A DNA stretch of 16,825 bases from the NCBI GenBank assembly GCA_034411955.1, contig DAOUMF010000047.1, positions 1 through 16,825 on the forward strand, written 5' to 3'. Source of the DNA: DAOUMF01 sp034411955 (GTDB lineage: Bacteria > Chloroflexota > Dehalococcoidia > SM23-28-2 > RBG-16-64-32). Position 1 is the stretch's first letter, and every line of letters starts with the position of its first letter. A program made the translations under genes and the position numbers. Under the pieces are notes generated by a model, which saw only the letters and a list, made by a program, of their open reading frames with translations, had not been told where the DNA came from and searched no databases. Positions 1 to 7,526 of this stretch are shown one piece after another.

Positions 1-1320
1 GTCTACGCCTGTCGGTTTGCCCAGGCCGAAGGCGCGGGCGTAGCTGGCCACACGGGCCTCCCCGAGACCGATGAAGCCCTCGTCGGCCTTGCCGCCGGCC
101 AGGTAGTAGAAGTAGACATCGGACGACATGGCGATGCCGCCGTAGAAGTCCAGGGGGCCCAGGGCAGCCCAGTCCTTGAACACGTACACCACGTTGGGGT
201 CGTATTCGTTCTCCACCGTGATGTAGCCGCGGCTGGTGATGGTGGTGCCGGTGGTGGCGATCCCCTCCTGGAGGGCCGCCGCGCCCACGATAGTCTTGAA
301 CGTGCTCCCCGGCGCGTACCTCTCGGCGATGGCGTGGTTCACCAACGGCTTACCGGGCGCCTCCACCAGAGCCCTCAGATCCTCGTCACTGAGCGGGCCG
401 GAGAACACGTTGTTGTCGAAGTCCGGTAAGGAGACCATCGCCAGGATCTCACCGCTGCGGATGTCCATCACCACCGCCGCCGCGTTATCTCCCTCGACCG
501 TGTACTGTTCCAGCGTCTCCTTCACCTTCCTCTGCAGGTCAAGGTCAATGGTGAGCACCAGGTTTGACCCGTCCAAGGGGCGCCGCTCAGAGATCACTCT
601 GAGCTCACGCCCCAGGGCGTCCACCTCCACCAGCTTCTTGCCGGGCCGACCACGAAGGACAGACTCGTAAGTCAGCTCCACCCCCGTCTTGCCTATGTGG
701 TCCTGGATCAGATAGCCCTGATCCTTCAGTTCCTCGTACTCCTCTTCAGAGATAGGCCCCGCGTAGCCCAGTATGTGGGAGAGGAGAGACCCCGCCAGGT
801 ACTCACGCGTGGGCTGCATGAGGAGCTTTAGGCCCGGCGTGACCGGCTCCAGCTCGCGCAGCACCAGCGCCGTCTCAGCATCGACGTCCGGCTTGATGAC
901 TACGGGCTCAAACGGCCCCGTCCTCTCGACGCCGGCCAGCACTTTCCGCTCGATCTCCTCCGTCGGCACCCCAGTGACCCTCTCGAGCTGCTGGAATACC
1001 GCCACCTCTCCTCGCTCCGGCAGGTCACCTGGCACTATCGCCGCCGAGAAGCGAGCGGCGTTCTGAACCAGTGGCCGCCCCTCGCGGTCCAGGATGAGAC
1101 CACGCGCCGCCGCGATCTGCACCTCCCGCAGGACGTTGATCTCCGCCCTCTCGGCGTACTCATCCCCCTGGATCACCTGAAGCCGCACCAGTTGGACGAC
1201 AAGAATGCCAAAGAGGAGGATCACCAGCGCCCGCAGCACTGCGAACATGGGGTGTCGGCGGCCCTGCGGCTCCCCCTTCCCGCGCCCTCGCTCTCGCTTC
1301 GGCACCAAGTAAGGGTCCAT
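1..1320 (-). CDS. mrdA: Penicillin-binding protein 2 (class B transpeptidase), 3' end outside window
   Basis: This is a peptidoglycan D,D-transpeptidase of the elongasome, which cross-links lateral wall outside the membrane. The ATG at 1320 gives 440 codons in the window, and the frame runs open off the left edge. A basic cytoplasmic tail is followed by one membrane anchor at about residues 25-48, then the dimerisation domain. The class B signature GKTGVE is at 210-215. The nucleophile motif is in YAPGSTFK, with Ser339 and Lys342. The second motif is SSD at 399-401, where PBP2 enzymes have SxD and other class B proteins SxN. The KTG motif must lie beyond the edge. The start is 6 bp after the mreD stop, so it is the fourth gene of mreBCD-mrdA. 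PBP2 rather than PBP3/FtsI is favoured by the mre context and the SxD motif. Confidence 0.93.
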   Translation of the reverse strand, partial: MDPYLVPKRERGRGKGEPQGRRHPMFAVLRALVILLFGILVVQLVRLQVIQGDEYAERAEINVLREVQIAAARGLILDREGRPLVQNAARFSAAIVPGDLPERGEVAVFQQLERVTGVPTEEIERKVLAGVERTGPFEPVVIKPDVDAETALVLRELEPVTPGLKLLMQPTREYLAGSLLSHILGYAGPISEEEYEELKDQGYLIQDHIGKTGVELTYESVLRGRPGKKLVEVDALGRELRVISERRPLDGSNLVLTIDLDLQRKVKETLEQYTVEGDNAAAVVMDIRSGEILAMVSLPDFDNNVFSGPLSDEDLRALVEAPGKPLVNHAIAERYAPGSTFKTIVGAAALQEGIATTGTTITSRGYITVENEYDPNVVYVFKDWAALGPLDFYGGIAMSSDVYFYYLAGGKADEGFIGLGEARVASYARAFGLGKPTGVD

Positions 1321-1326
1321 CGCCCT

Positions 1327-1845
1327 CTACAGCTCCACCGCCGAACCGACGCCGAAACTCTCAGCCCGAGGGCGCTGGCTTAGCCATCGCATCGGAAGAT
1401 ATGCGACAACGGCGAACAGCGCGTTCACCAGCATGCAGGGGATGGCGACCCGCAGGAGCCCCGTCCCCCACGGCACCTCATCGCCGACCGCAGTCAGGAC
1501 GGCCATGCTGATCAGGGTGTAGGCCAGGCTCGCCACCGCCACCACCGCGAGCGCTGGCACGAAATCGCTCTCCACCGGTCTCAGTTCCCGCAGGAGCGCC
1601 AGCGGCACGATGGGAGACAGAGCCAGCACGGAGGTGCCCACGGGGTCGCTCGTCGTGAGGTCGCGCAGGAGCCCCGCCATCGGCACCACCACCATCGCCT
1701 CCCGCTGGCCGCGGACCATCGCCCAGCAGGCGGCGAAGATCAGCACCGGATCCGGTGTCACACCCAGGACCCTTACATGGGGAACGACCGAGGCCGCCAA
1801 CACGGCGGCAAAGTAGGCCGCCACGAAAGCGATCAGGTATTTCAC
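1327..1845 (-). CDS. mreD: Rod shape-determining protein MreD
   Basis: This small integral membrane protein belongs to the elongasome that guides PBP2 and RodA during cell elongation. The 172 residues are mostly hydrophobic and form about five membrane segments. An early motif, VLGVTPDPVLIFAACWA, and a later GLLRDL fit the MreD family, as does the length. The start is GTG at 1843-1845. It overlaps the mreC stop as GTGA, so the two are probably translationally coupled. MreD sequences diverge strongly, so the call rests on family pattern plus position between mreC and mrdA. No catalytic role is known for the family. Confidence 0.9.
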   Translation of the reverse strand: MKYLIAFVAAYFAAVLAASVVPHVRVLGVTPDPVLIFAACWAMVRGQREAMVVVPMAGLLRDLTTSDPVGTSVLALSPIVPLALLRELRPVESDFVPALAVVAVASLAYTLISMAVLTAVGDEVPWGTGLLRVAIPCMLVNALFAVVAYLPMRWLSQRPRAESFGVGSAVEL

Positions 1846-2678
1846 GGGCCTGCCAGCCTCGCCGGGAGGAAGCTGGTGATCACCATCACCGTATCGAGCG
1901 CCGATAGGTCCGCCGCTGGCTCCACGGTGGCCTTCTTGAACAGTGCCTGCGGCCTGTCCTCCACGGATCCTACGCTGCCCAGCAGAAGGGCCCGCGGGTA
2001 GTTGCCGCCCAAGCCGGAGGTGGCGACCAGGTCCCCCTCGCTGATCTCGGCCTCGGCGGGGATCATCTCCAGCGAAAGGCGGCCGCCCAGGTCGCCGCCG
2101 GCCACGCCTCGCGCCTCACCGCTATCATCACCGCCTTCCGCCAGCACGCTGACGTTCACCGCGCTGTTGGGGTCGGTGATGAGCCGCAGCCAGGCGAAGT
2201 CCTCGTACACCCGCGACACCGTCCCCACCAGGCTGCCGCTCCTGGACAGCACCACCATACCCTCGTCCAGTCCGTCCTTGCTGCCGCGGCTAATCGCCAG
2301 GGCCCGCTTGACGCCCGACGGGTCCTGGGCGATGACGTCCGCCACGACGAACTCGTCGTCCGGCCGGCTCTCCTTGACCGCCAGCGCCTCCTCCAGCTCC
2401 TGCGCCCGCCGCTGGGCGTCTTCGCCGGCGGCCACCTGCCCCTGGAGACGTTCCAGCTCCTGGCGCAGCAGTTCGTTCTCACGCTTCAAGTCGCCGCGAT
2501 TGAACAGGCCCTCGAAGAAGTCAACGATGGGCTCAGCAAGATCACGGAGGCCATTCTCCAGGGGCGCGGAGATAGTCAGAGACACGTTCTGTGCGGGGTC
2601 AAGCGTGCGGCTTTCGGAGAGGACGATGCTTAGCAGGCTAACGCTCACGACCGCCAGCGTCCACCAGACCAATCGCAT
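1842..2678 (-). CDS. mreC: Rod shape-determining protein MreC
   Basis: MreC is a bitopic membrane protein whose extracytoplasmic part binds PBP2 and links it to MreB filaments. The 278-residue product begins with a hydrophobic anchor at about residues 4-20. A charged helical segment rich in Glu, Leu, Arg and Gln at about 60-105 looks like the coiled coil that mediates dimerisation. The rest is the two-barrel MreC domain, with typical stretches such as VIAQDPSGVKRALAISRGS and VATSGLGGNYPRALLLG. The start is ATG at 2676-2678, 53 bp downstream of mreB, and the stop overlaps the mreD start. Length and domain order are ordinary for the family. Confidence 0.95.
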   Translation of the reverse strand: MRLVWWTLAVVSVSLLSIVLSESRTLDPAQNVSLTISAPLENGLRDLAEPIVDFFEGLFNRGDLKRENELLRQELERLQGQVAAGEDAQRRAQELEEALAVKESRPDDEFVVADVIAQDPSGVKRALAISRGSKDGLDEGMVVLSRSGSLVGTVSRVYEDFAWLRLITDPNSAVNVSVLAEGGDDSGEARGVAGGDLGGRLSLEMIPAEAEISEGDLVATSGLGGNYPRALLLGSVGSVEDRPQALFKKATVEPAADLSALDTVMVITSFLPARLAGP

Positions 2679-2731
2679 CGTTCAGGGGGTCCCCGCACTC
2701 ATCCCGCGACGGCGGCGCCGTCGGCCGGCAC

Positions 2732-3796
2732 CTAGCGCGGCGGCTTTCGCGTATTAAGCCTCGCCTGCACTTTCTGGAGTACTTCCGCCTCTTCCAGCAC
2801 CTCGCCGGCCCCGCGCACCACGCAGGTGAGGGGATCCTCCCCCACGTAGACCGGGAACCGCGTCTCCTGGGCCAGGCGGCGGTCCAGCCCCCGCAGGAGG
2901 GCGCCACCCCCGCACAGCACGATCCCGCGGCTCATGATGTCGGCCACCAGCTCCGGCGGCGTGATCTCGATCGTCTGCCGCACGGCGTCCACGATGGCGT
3001 TTACGGAGCCCGAGAGGGCATCGCGGACCTCTACGCTGCTCACCTCCACCGACTTGGGCAAGCCGGTGGCCAGGTCGCGACCCTTCAGCTCCACCGTCAC
3101 CTCCCGCTCCAGCGGGTAGGCGGATCCCGCCTCGATCTTTACCTCCTCCGCCGTCCGCTCACCGATGAGCATGTTGTGCACCTGCCGCGCGTAGGCGACG
3201 ATCTCCTGGTCCATCTCGTCGCCGGCGGTGCGGATCGACGTGGCGACGACGATACCCCCCATGGAAATCACCGCCACCTCGGTCGTGCCGCCGCCGACGT
3301 CCACGATCATGGAGCCGCCGGGCTCCATCACGGGCAGGCCAGCCCCGATGGCGGCCGCCATCGGCTCCTCCACCAAGTAGGCGGAGCGTGCGCCGGCATT
3401 GATCGCTGCGTCGTGCACGGCCCGCTTCTCCACCTCCGTCACCCCCGAGGGGATGCCCACGGACACCCGGGGCCGCGGCAGCCCGAAGTCGAAGCGGTCG
3501 TGAACCGAGCGGATGAAGTAGTGCAGCATCTTCTCCGTGACGGCGAAGTCGGAGATCACCCCGTCCTGGAGAGGCCGCACGGCCACAATGTCCGCGGGCG
3601 TGCGTCCCACCATCCGCTTGGCCTCAACGCCGATCGCCAGGATCTTCTTGTTGATCCGGTCGATCGCTACCACCGAGGGCTCATCGATGACGATGCCGCG
3701 GCCCTTGACCATCACGAGGGTGTTGGCCGTCCCCAGGTCTATGGCCACATCGTGAGAAAACAGGCCCAGCACTGCGTTGAGCGGATTAAAGGGCAA
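2732..3796 (-). CDS. mreB: Rod shape-determining actin-like protein MreB
   Basis: MreB is a bacterial actin that polymerises under the membrane and positions the wall-elongation machinery. I place the start at TTG 3794-3796, giving 354 residues. A strong Shine-Dalgarno run sits 5 nt upstream, and the reading frame upstream of it runs into the promoter. A TTG at 3862 would give 22 extra residues but lies in the -35 box. Actin-fold signatures are present: phosphate loop 1 DLGTANTLV at 20-28, VEEPMAAAIG in the middle, phosphate loop 2 DVGGGTTEV near 166, and the adenosine motif GGGALLRGLD near 296. A hydrophobic stretch, NAVLGLF, just before the core could contact the membrane. It is the first gene of the rod-shape operon. 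Confidence 0.96.
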   Translation of the reverse strand: MPFNPLNAVLGLFSHDVAIDLGTANTLVMVKGRGIVIDEPSVVAIDRINKKILAIGVEAKRMVGRTPADIVAVRPLQDGVISDFAVTEKMLHYFIRSVHDRFDFGLPRPRVSVGIPSGVTEVEKRAVHDAAINAGARSAYLVEEPMAAAIGAGLPVMEPGGSMIVDVGGGTTEVAVISMGGIVVATSIRTAGDEMDQEIVAYARQVHNMLIGERTAEEVKIEAGSAYPLEREVTVELKGRDLATGLPKSVEVSSVEVRDALSGSVNAIVDAVRQTIEITPPELVADIMSRGIVLCGGGALLRGLDRRLAQETRFPVYVGEDPLTCVVRGAGEVLEEAEVLQKVQARLNTRKPPR

Positions 3797-3808
3797 CCTC
3801 TCCTCCCC
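3797..3808 (-). promoter_or_regulatory. Shine-Dalgarno site that fixes the mreB TTG start
   Basis: On the minus strand the sequence reads GGGGAGGAGAGG immediately before TTG at 3796-3794. The GGAGG core is 5 nt from the codon. No other start codon in this frame lies between here and the promoter, so this site decides the start. Confidence 0.75.
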
Positions 3809-3832
3809 AGGGCGCGATTTGAGATCTAGCGC

Positions 3833-3862
3833 ATTATAACCCGTTATAGTGACCGGCCGCAA
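3833..3862 (-). promoter_or_regulatory. Sigma-70-type promoter of the mreBCD-mrdA operon
   Basis: The minus strand shows TTGCGG (3862-3857), an 18-bp spacer and a perfect TATAAT (3838-3833). Predicted transcription starts near 3826, giving a leader of about 30 nt that contains the Shine-Dalgarno run of mreB. The -35 box is partial (TTG conserved) and the -10 box is consensus. Confidence 0.7.
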
Positions 3863-3885
3863 AATCCGGACACCTTCGGGTACCC
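3861..3885 (-). terminator. Possible weak terminator after the ligA-nuclease unit
   Basis: On the minus strand GGGTACC, loop CGAA and GGTGTCC form a 7-bp stem with two G-T wobbles, followed by GGATTTT. The T-run is short. It overlaps the -35 box of the mreB promoter, so termination of the upstream unit and mreB initiation share sequence. This is inference from structure only. Confidence 0.35.
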
Positions 3886-3951
3886 AACTATCTCAACGCT
3901 TGGGGCAGGTGCCTGGTACGGCCGACAGCGGCGAATTGGCGCCCGACGCCG

Positions 3952-4737
3952 TCATCGCTTGCTCTTGCGCCATCCCGCCGCGACCGCCTCCGCCTCGGTG
4001 CAGAACCAGCGCTCCCCCTTCGCCTCGTCTATCACCGTGTCGTCGTAGTACTCGCCGCCGGGCACGTGATATATCTTCTCGCCGGTGCGATAGCTGATGT
4101 TCCCCTTGATCACCGGCTCGTCGGTGCCGGAGAAGTCGCACGGGCCGTCCGCCGTCAGCGGCGGCTCCGGCGTCGAGCAGGCGCTCCAGAGGCCTCGGCC
4201 CGCCTCGCGCGCCTGCGTCTCCAGGGCGGCGAACAGTTCGGCGTAACGGACGTCCGGCGGGTACGCCATGGCCGTGGCGTACCCCTCCTGCACCAGCGTC
4301 GCGTTCACCATCTGCCCACCCAGCCAGACGTAGCGGAGCAGCCGCCCATACTGGTCCGTCTCCGACACGTCCCGCTCCAGGCCCACGCTCCCGCCCTCCA
4401 CCAACTGGCGGTTCCGCTCGCTCGCCTCGCGCCCGAAGCACTGCACGGGCTCTCGCGGGTCCACCGTCTCCGGCGTGTCGATGCCGATGTAACGCACCCG
4501 CACCTCCCACCCTTCGATGAGCACGTCGATGGTGTCGCCATCGACCACATTCGTCACCTGGGCCTCCTCCAGATCGGTAGGAGTGGGACTTCCCGCGGGA
4601 CTTGGGATGGCTGCGGTCGTGGCGGTGACCGTCGGCGAGGTTGGGGGCGTCGTGGTGGGCGGAGGCGCTCTATCGTCCGTCTGGGCGCAGGCCAAGGCCA
4701 GGACAAGGAGCGCGCTGATCAGTATGGCGCGAAACAC
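3952..4737 (-). CDS. Thermonuclease-family lipoprotein with small C-terminal module
   Basis: This is a staphylococcal-nuclease-fold phosphodiesterase predicted to act outside the cytoplasmic membrane. The GTG start at 4737 gives 261 residues. A signal peptide ends in the lipobox LALAC with Cys17 as the lipid anchor. A Thr/Pro/Ser-rich spacer runs from about 20 to 55. The SNase domain spans about 58-185 and keeps the expected residues: Asp66 in VVDGDTID, Arg82 and Asp87 in VRYIGIDTPE, Glu90, and Arg132 in DQYGRLLRYV. The last 50 residues form a separate unit (IKGNISYRTGEKIYHVPGG at its start, then a WFCTEAEAVAAGWR end). I associate that unit with the so-called sunset domain at the end of such nucleases. 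The gene starts 5 bp after the ligA stop, so the two are probably co-transcribed. Substrate and physiological role are unknown; scavenging of extracellular DNA is one guess. Confidence 0.9.
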   Translation of the reverse strand: MFRAILISALLVLALACAQTDDRAPPPTTTPPTSPTVTATTAAIPSPAGSPTPTDLEEAQVTNVVDGDTIDVLIEGWEVRVRYIGIDTPETVDPREPVQCFGREASERNRQLVEGGSVGLERDVSETDQYGRLLRYVWLGGQMVNATLVQEGYATAMAYPPDVRYAELFAALETQAREAGRGLWSACSTPEPPLTADGPCDFSGTDEPVIKGNISYRTGEKIYHVPGGEYYDDTVIDEAKGERWFCTEAEAVAAGWRKSKR

Positions 4738-4742
4738 CGACT

Positions 4743-6770
4743 TTACTTCGCGGATGCCAGCAGACCCAGCAGCTCCTGCTCGTCCATCAGCTTGGCGCCG
4801 TACTCCTGGGCCTTCTGGAGCTTGGAGCCGGGCCCTTCGCCCACGACCAGGCAGGTGGGCTGCTTGGTCACGCTGCTGCCGATGCTCGCGCCCAGCGCCC
4901 TCAGCCTCGCCTCCGCCTCGCTGCGGCTCATCGCGGCCAGCGTCCCCGTGACGACGAACGTCTGACCGACCAGCGGGCCCTCCACAGGCGCGGCCCTCTC
5001 CTGCTCCATCCTCACACCCGCCCGCCTCAGCTTCTCGATGACCAGCCGCTGGCGCCCCCCGCGGAAGTAGTCGTACACGCTCTCCGCGATCTTGGGCCCG
5101 ACGGCCGGGATCGCCTCCAGCTCCTCGCGGCCAGCGGCGGCGACGGCGTCCAGGCCGCCGAACTCGTTGGCCAGGGTCTCGGCGATCTCCGAGCCCACAT
5201 GGCGTATCCCCAGAGCGAACAGGAGCCGCGAGAGAGGCCGCTTCTTGGCGTCCGCGATGTTCGCCACAATCTTGTCGGCCAGCACCGGCCCCATGCGGTC
5301 CAGCTCCAGCAGTTGGCCTCTAGTGAGGAAGAATACGTCCGCCGGGTCTTCCACCAGGCCCTTCTCCAGCAGCACGGCGGCCCACTGTTCGCCCAGCCCG
5401 TCCACGTCCATCGCCCCGCGGCTGACGAAGTGGGTCAGCCAGCGGAACGCCTGGGCCGGGCAACTGGGGTTCACACAGTAGCTCATCGCCTCCCCTTCCG
5501 GCCGCAGCACCTCGCCACCGCAGGCCGGGCAGCGCTTGGGCATGGCGAACCGCCGCTCCCGGCCCGTGCGCTTGCTGGCCACCGGCCCCACCACCTGCGG
5601 GATCACGTCTCCCGCCCGCTGCACGATCACCGTGTCGCCGACGCGGATGTCCTTGCGCCGGACGTCGTCCTCGTTGTGCAGCGTCGCCTGCTTGACGACG
5701 ACGCCGCCCACCTGCACCGGCTCCAGCACCGCGAAAGGGTTGAGGGTGCCGGTGCGCCCCACGTTAATGGCGATCTTCAGCAGCTTCGTCGTCGCCTGGA
5801 TGGGCGGGAACTTGTAGGCTACAGCCCACCGTGGCTCCCGTCCCACGTAGCCCAACTCCTTCTGCAGCTCCAGCCGGTCGATCTTCACCACCAGGCCGTC
5901 GATCTCGTACTCCAGGTCGTGGCGCTTCTCCACCCACTCCTCGTAGTGGCGCTGAACCTCCTCCACGTGGCGGTAGCGCGCGATGTTCGGGTTGATGCGG
6001 AAGCCGATATCCCCAAGCCAGTGGAGCGTCTCCCAGTGGCTGTCCGGCCGTGCTCCATCGCCCAGCCAGCCGAGCTGATACACCCAGATGTCGAGCCGCC
6101 TGGACGCCGTGACACGGGGGTTGAGCTGGCGCACGGAGCCGGCGGCGGCGTTGCGCGGGTTGGCGAACAGCGGCTCGCCCAGGTCCGCCCGCCGGTTGTT
6201 CAGCCGCTCGAAGGCCGTCTTCGACATGTACACCTCGCCCCGCACCTCGAAGCGCTTGGGCACGCCGCTGCCCCGCACCTGTATGGGGATGCTACGGACT
6301 GTGCGCAGGTTCTCCGTGATGTTCTCCCCCCGCAGGCCGTCGCCCCGCGTGGCCCCCTGCACGAAGCGCCCGCCCTCGTAGACCAGCGCCACCGCCAGGC
6401 CGTCGATCTTGGGCTCGACGACCATATCGCACCCCTCGATATCCGCCAGCGAGGACGCCCTCCGCTGCCACGCCTTCAGCTCCTCCAGGTTGAAGGCGTT
6501 GGCCAGCGACAGCAGCGGCTCCCGGTGCTCCACCACGCCGAACGCCTCCACCGGCTGGCCCGACACCCTCTGCGTCGGCGAGTCCGGGGTAATGAGCTCC
6601 GAGTAGTGCCCCTCGATGGCCCGCAGGCGGCGCATCAGCTCGTCGTACTCGGCGTCGCTGATCTCGGGGGCGTCCTTTGTGTAGTACAGGTAGTCGTGGT
6701 AGTTGATCTGCGAGCGCAGCTCCTCCGCCGCCAGACGCGCCTGCTGGACCCGCTCGATGCCGCAGCTCAT
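4743..6770 (-). CDS. ligA: NAD-dependent DNA ligase LigA
   Basis: LigA seals nicks in replication, repair and recombination using NAD+. At 675 residues from the ATG at 6770, it has the family's full length and domain order. The N-terminal NAD-binding Ia domain includes YHDYLYY and DAEYDELMRRL. The adenylation domain carries VEPKIDGLA with the AMP-accepting Lys121. The OB domain is followed by a four-Cys zinc finger at C414, C417, C432 and C437. Helix-hairpin-helix repeats lie at about 450-590, and a BRCT domain occupies roughly the last 78 residues. The ribosome site is weak. A TAATAA -10-like box at 6788-6783 would give only a short leader. It is the first gene of a two-gene unit with the thermonuclease. 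Confidence 0.97.
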   Translation of the reverse strand: MSCGIERVQQARLAAEELRSQINYHDYLYYTKDAPEISDAEYDELMRRLRAIEGHYSELITPDSPTQRVSGQPVEAFGVVEHREPLLSLANAFNLEELKAWQRRASSLADIEGCDMVVEPKIDGLAVALVYEGGRFVQGATRGDGLRGENITENLRTVRSIPIQVRGSGVPKRFEVRGEVYMSKTAFERLNNRRADLGEPLFANPRNAAAGSVRQLNPRVTASRRLDIWVYQLGWLGDGARPDSHWETLHWLGDIGFRINPNIARYRHVEEVQRHYEEWVEKRHDLEYEIDGLVVKIDRLELQKELGYVGREPRWAVAYKFPPIQATTKLLKIAINVGRTGTLNPFAVLEPVQVGGVVVKQATLHNEDDVRRKDIRVGDTVIVQRAGDVIPQVVGPVASKRTGRERRFAMPKRCPACGGEVLRPEGEAMSYCVNPSCPAQAFRWLTHFVSRGAMDVDGLGEQWAAVLLEKGLVEDPADVFFLTRGQLLELDRMGPVLADKIVANIADAKKRPLSRLLFALGIRHVGSEIAETLANEFGGLDAVAAAGREELEAIPAVGPKIAESVYDYFRGGRQRLVIEKLRRAGVRMEQERAAPVEGPLVGQTFVVTGTLAAMSRSEAEARLRALGASIGSSVTKQPTCLVVGEGPGSKLQKAQEYGAKLMDEQELLGLLASAK

Positions 6771-6790
6771 GGCAGCCTAACCTTATTACG

Positions 6791-6829
6791 ACAGCGGCCG
6801 GTTGGAAAGGGGCCGCTGTCGGCCGCTGT
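6791..6829. repeat. Three copies of a 9-bp word in the ligA/GNAT divergent spacer
   Basis: ACAGCGGCC at 6791-6799 is the reverse complement of GGCCGCTGT at 6811-6819, and GGCCGCTGT recurs at 6821-6829. The first pair can form a 9-bp stem with an 11-nt loop; the last two are direct repeats spaced by 1 bp. The location between divergent starts suits an operator or a 5' leader structure. Function is unknown. Confidence 0.5.
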
Positions 6830-6872
6830 AACGAGGAGGTAACACTGCGGCCCGCCACAGCCGATGTCGCGC

Positions 6873-6881
6873 TGCTACACT
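6873..6881 (+). promoter_or_regulatory. Extended -10 box before the GNAT gene
   Basis: TGC-TACACT ends 9 nt before the ATG at 6891. No good -35 box is seen at 16-18 bp spacing. Transcription from it would begin at or within a few bases of the start codon, losing most of the Shine-Dalgarno run GGAGGAG at 6882-6888. A promoter further upstream therefore remains possible. Confidence 0.4.
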
Positions 6882-6890
6882 GGAGGAGCG

Positions 6891-7409
6891 ATGGAACCGC
6901 CACAATCGTCCTCTGCCTCCGTCATCCGCCCCGCCGAAGCCGCCGATCTGCCGGCCATCGCCGACATCTATAACGATGCCGTCCTCAACTCGACCGCCAC
7001 CTTCGACGTCGAGCCCTGGTCGACAGAACGCCGCGACACCTGGTTCCGCGAGCACAGTCACCCCTACGCTGTCCTGGTCGCCGTCCGAGGCCCCGACGTC
7101 CTGGGCTGGGCTGCCCTCTCGCCCTTCCAGCGCAAGCCCGGTTATCGCTTCACGGCGGAGACCTCCCTCTACGTGCGGGCCGAGCACCGGGGAGAGGGGA
7201 CCGGCGCGCTGCTCCTTGCCCGTCTGCTGGAGACGGCCGCTGACAACGGCTTTCACAGCGTCCTCGCCCGCATCGTCGGCGACAACCCCGGCAGCCTGCG
7301 CCTGCACCGTCGCTTCGGCTTGCGGCGCGTGGGTGTGGAGCGGGAGGTGGGCTACAAGTTCGACCGCTGGCTGGACGTCGTGGTTGTGCAGAAGCTAGTC
7401 GCCCAGTAG
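6891..7409 (+). CDS. GNAT acetyltransferase, phosphinothricin/methionine N-acetyltransferase-like
   Basis: This enzyme transfers acetyl from acetyl-CoA to an amine. The sequence resembles the PAT/MnaT (YncA) branch, which acetylates phosphinothricin, methionine sulfone or similar amino acids. I chose ATG 6891 because GGAGGAG ends just before it; an ATG at 6864 in the same frame lacks such a site. The 172 residues match the usual family length. Family features are IRPAEAADLPAIADIYNDAV at the N-terminus, an ETSLYVRAEHRGEGTG acetyl-CoA loop (R-G-E-G-T-G), GDNPGSLRLHRRFGL, and the ending GYKFDRWLDVVVVQKL. It is divergent from ligA and followed by a repeat element, so it is probably monocistronic. 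The substrate cannot be read from the sequence. Confidence 0.88.
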   Translation: MEPPQSSSASVIRPAEAADLPAIADIYNDAVLNSTATFDVEPWSTERRDTWFREHSHPYAVLVAVRGPDVLGWAALSPFQRKPGYRFTAETSLYVRAEHRGEGTGALLLARLLETAADNGFHSVLARIVGDNPGSLRLHRRFGLRRVGVEREVGYKFDRWLDVVVVQKLVAQ

Positions 7410-7411
7410 CA

Positions 7412-7491
7412 GTAGCTGCAGGCCTGCCCACCGGCAGGCGGGGCTTCAGCCTCGCTCCACGGGGACGGCAGGCCTAAAGGCCTGCAGCTAC
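7412..7491. repeat. 80-bp palindromic interspersed-repeat-like element with three inner hairpins
   Basis: The ends are 14-bp perfect inverted repeats, GTAGCTGCAGGCCT (7412-7425) and AGGCCTGCAGCTAC (7478-7491). Inside are GCCTGCC-CACC-GGCAGGC (7422-7439), GCGGGGCT-TC-AGCCTCGC (one G-T wobble, 7438-7455) and GCAGGCC-TAAA-GGCCTGC (7468-7485). The layout resembles REP/MITE-type non-coding repeats. It fills most of the gap between the GNAT and hisH genes and could also end GNAT transcripts. No long open frame or transposase is present. Confidence 0.75.
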
Positions 7492-7511
7492 GGAATAGCG
7501 GCCTGACCCCG

Positions 7512-7520
7512 TGCTACAAT
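7512..7520 (+). promoter_or_regulatory. Extended -10 promoter of hisHA
   Basis: TGC-TACAAT is separated by only 6 nt (ACCGCC) from the GTG start of hisH. Initiation 7 nt after the box would fall on the G of GTG, giving a leaderless mRNA. No Shine-Dalgarno site and no recognisable -35 box are present. Confidence 0.55.
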
Positions 7521-7526
7521 ACCGCC

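Noticed and set aside
5199..6842. A 547-codon open frame on the plus strand
   Set aside because: It lies wholly antisense to ligA, whose domains and catalytic residues are intact. The product is a His/Arg/Leu-rich composition typical of a GC-rich shadow frame.
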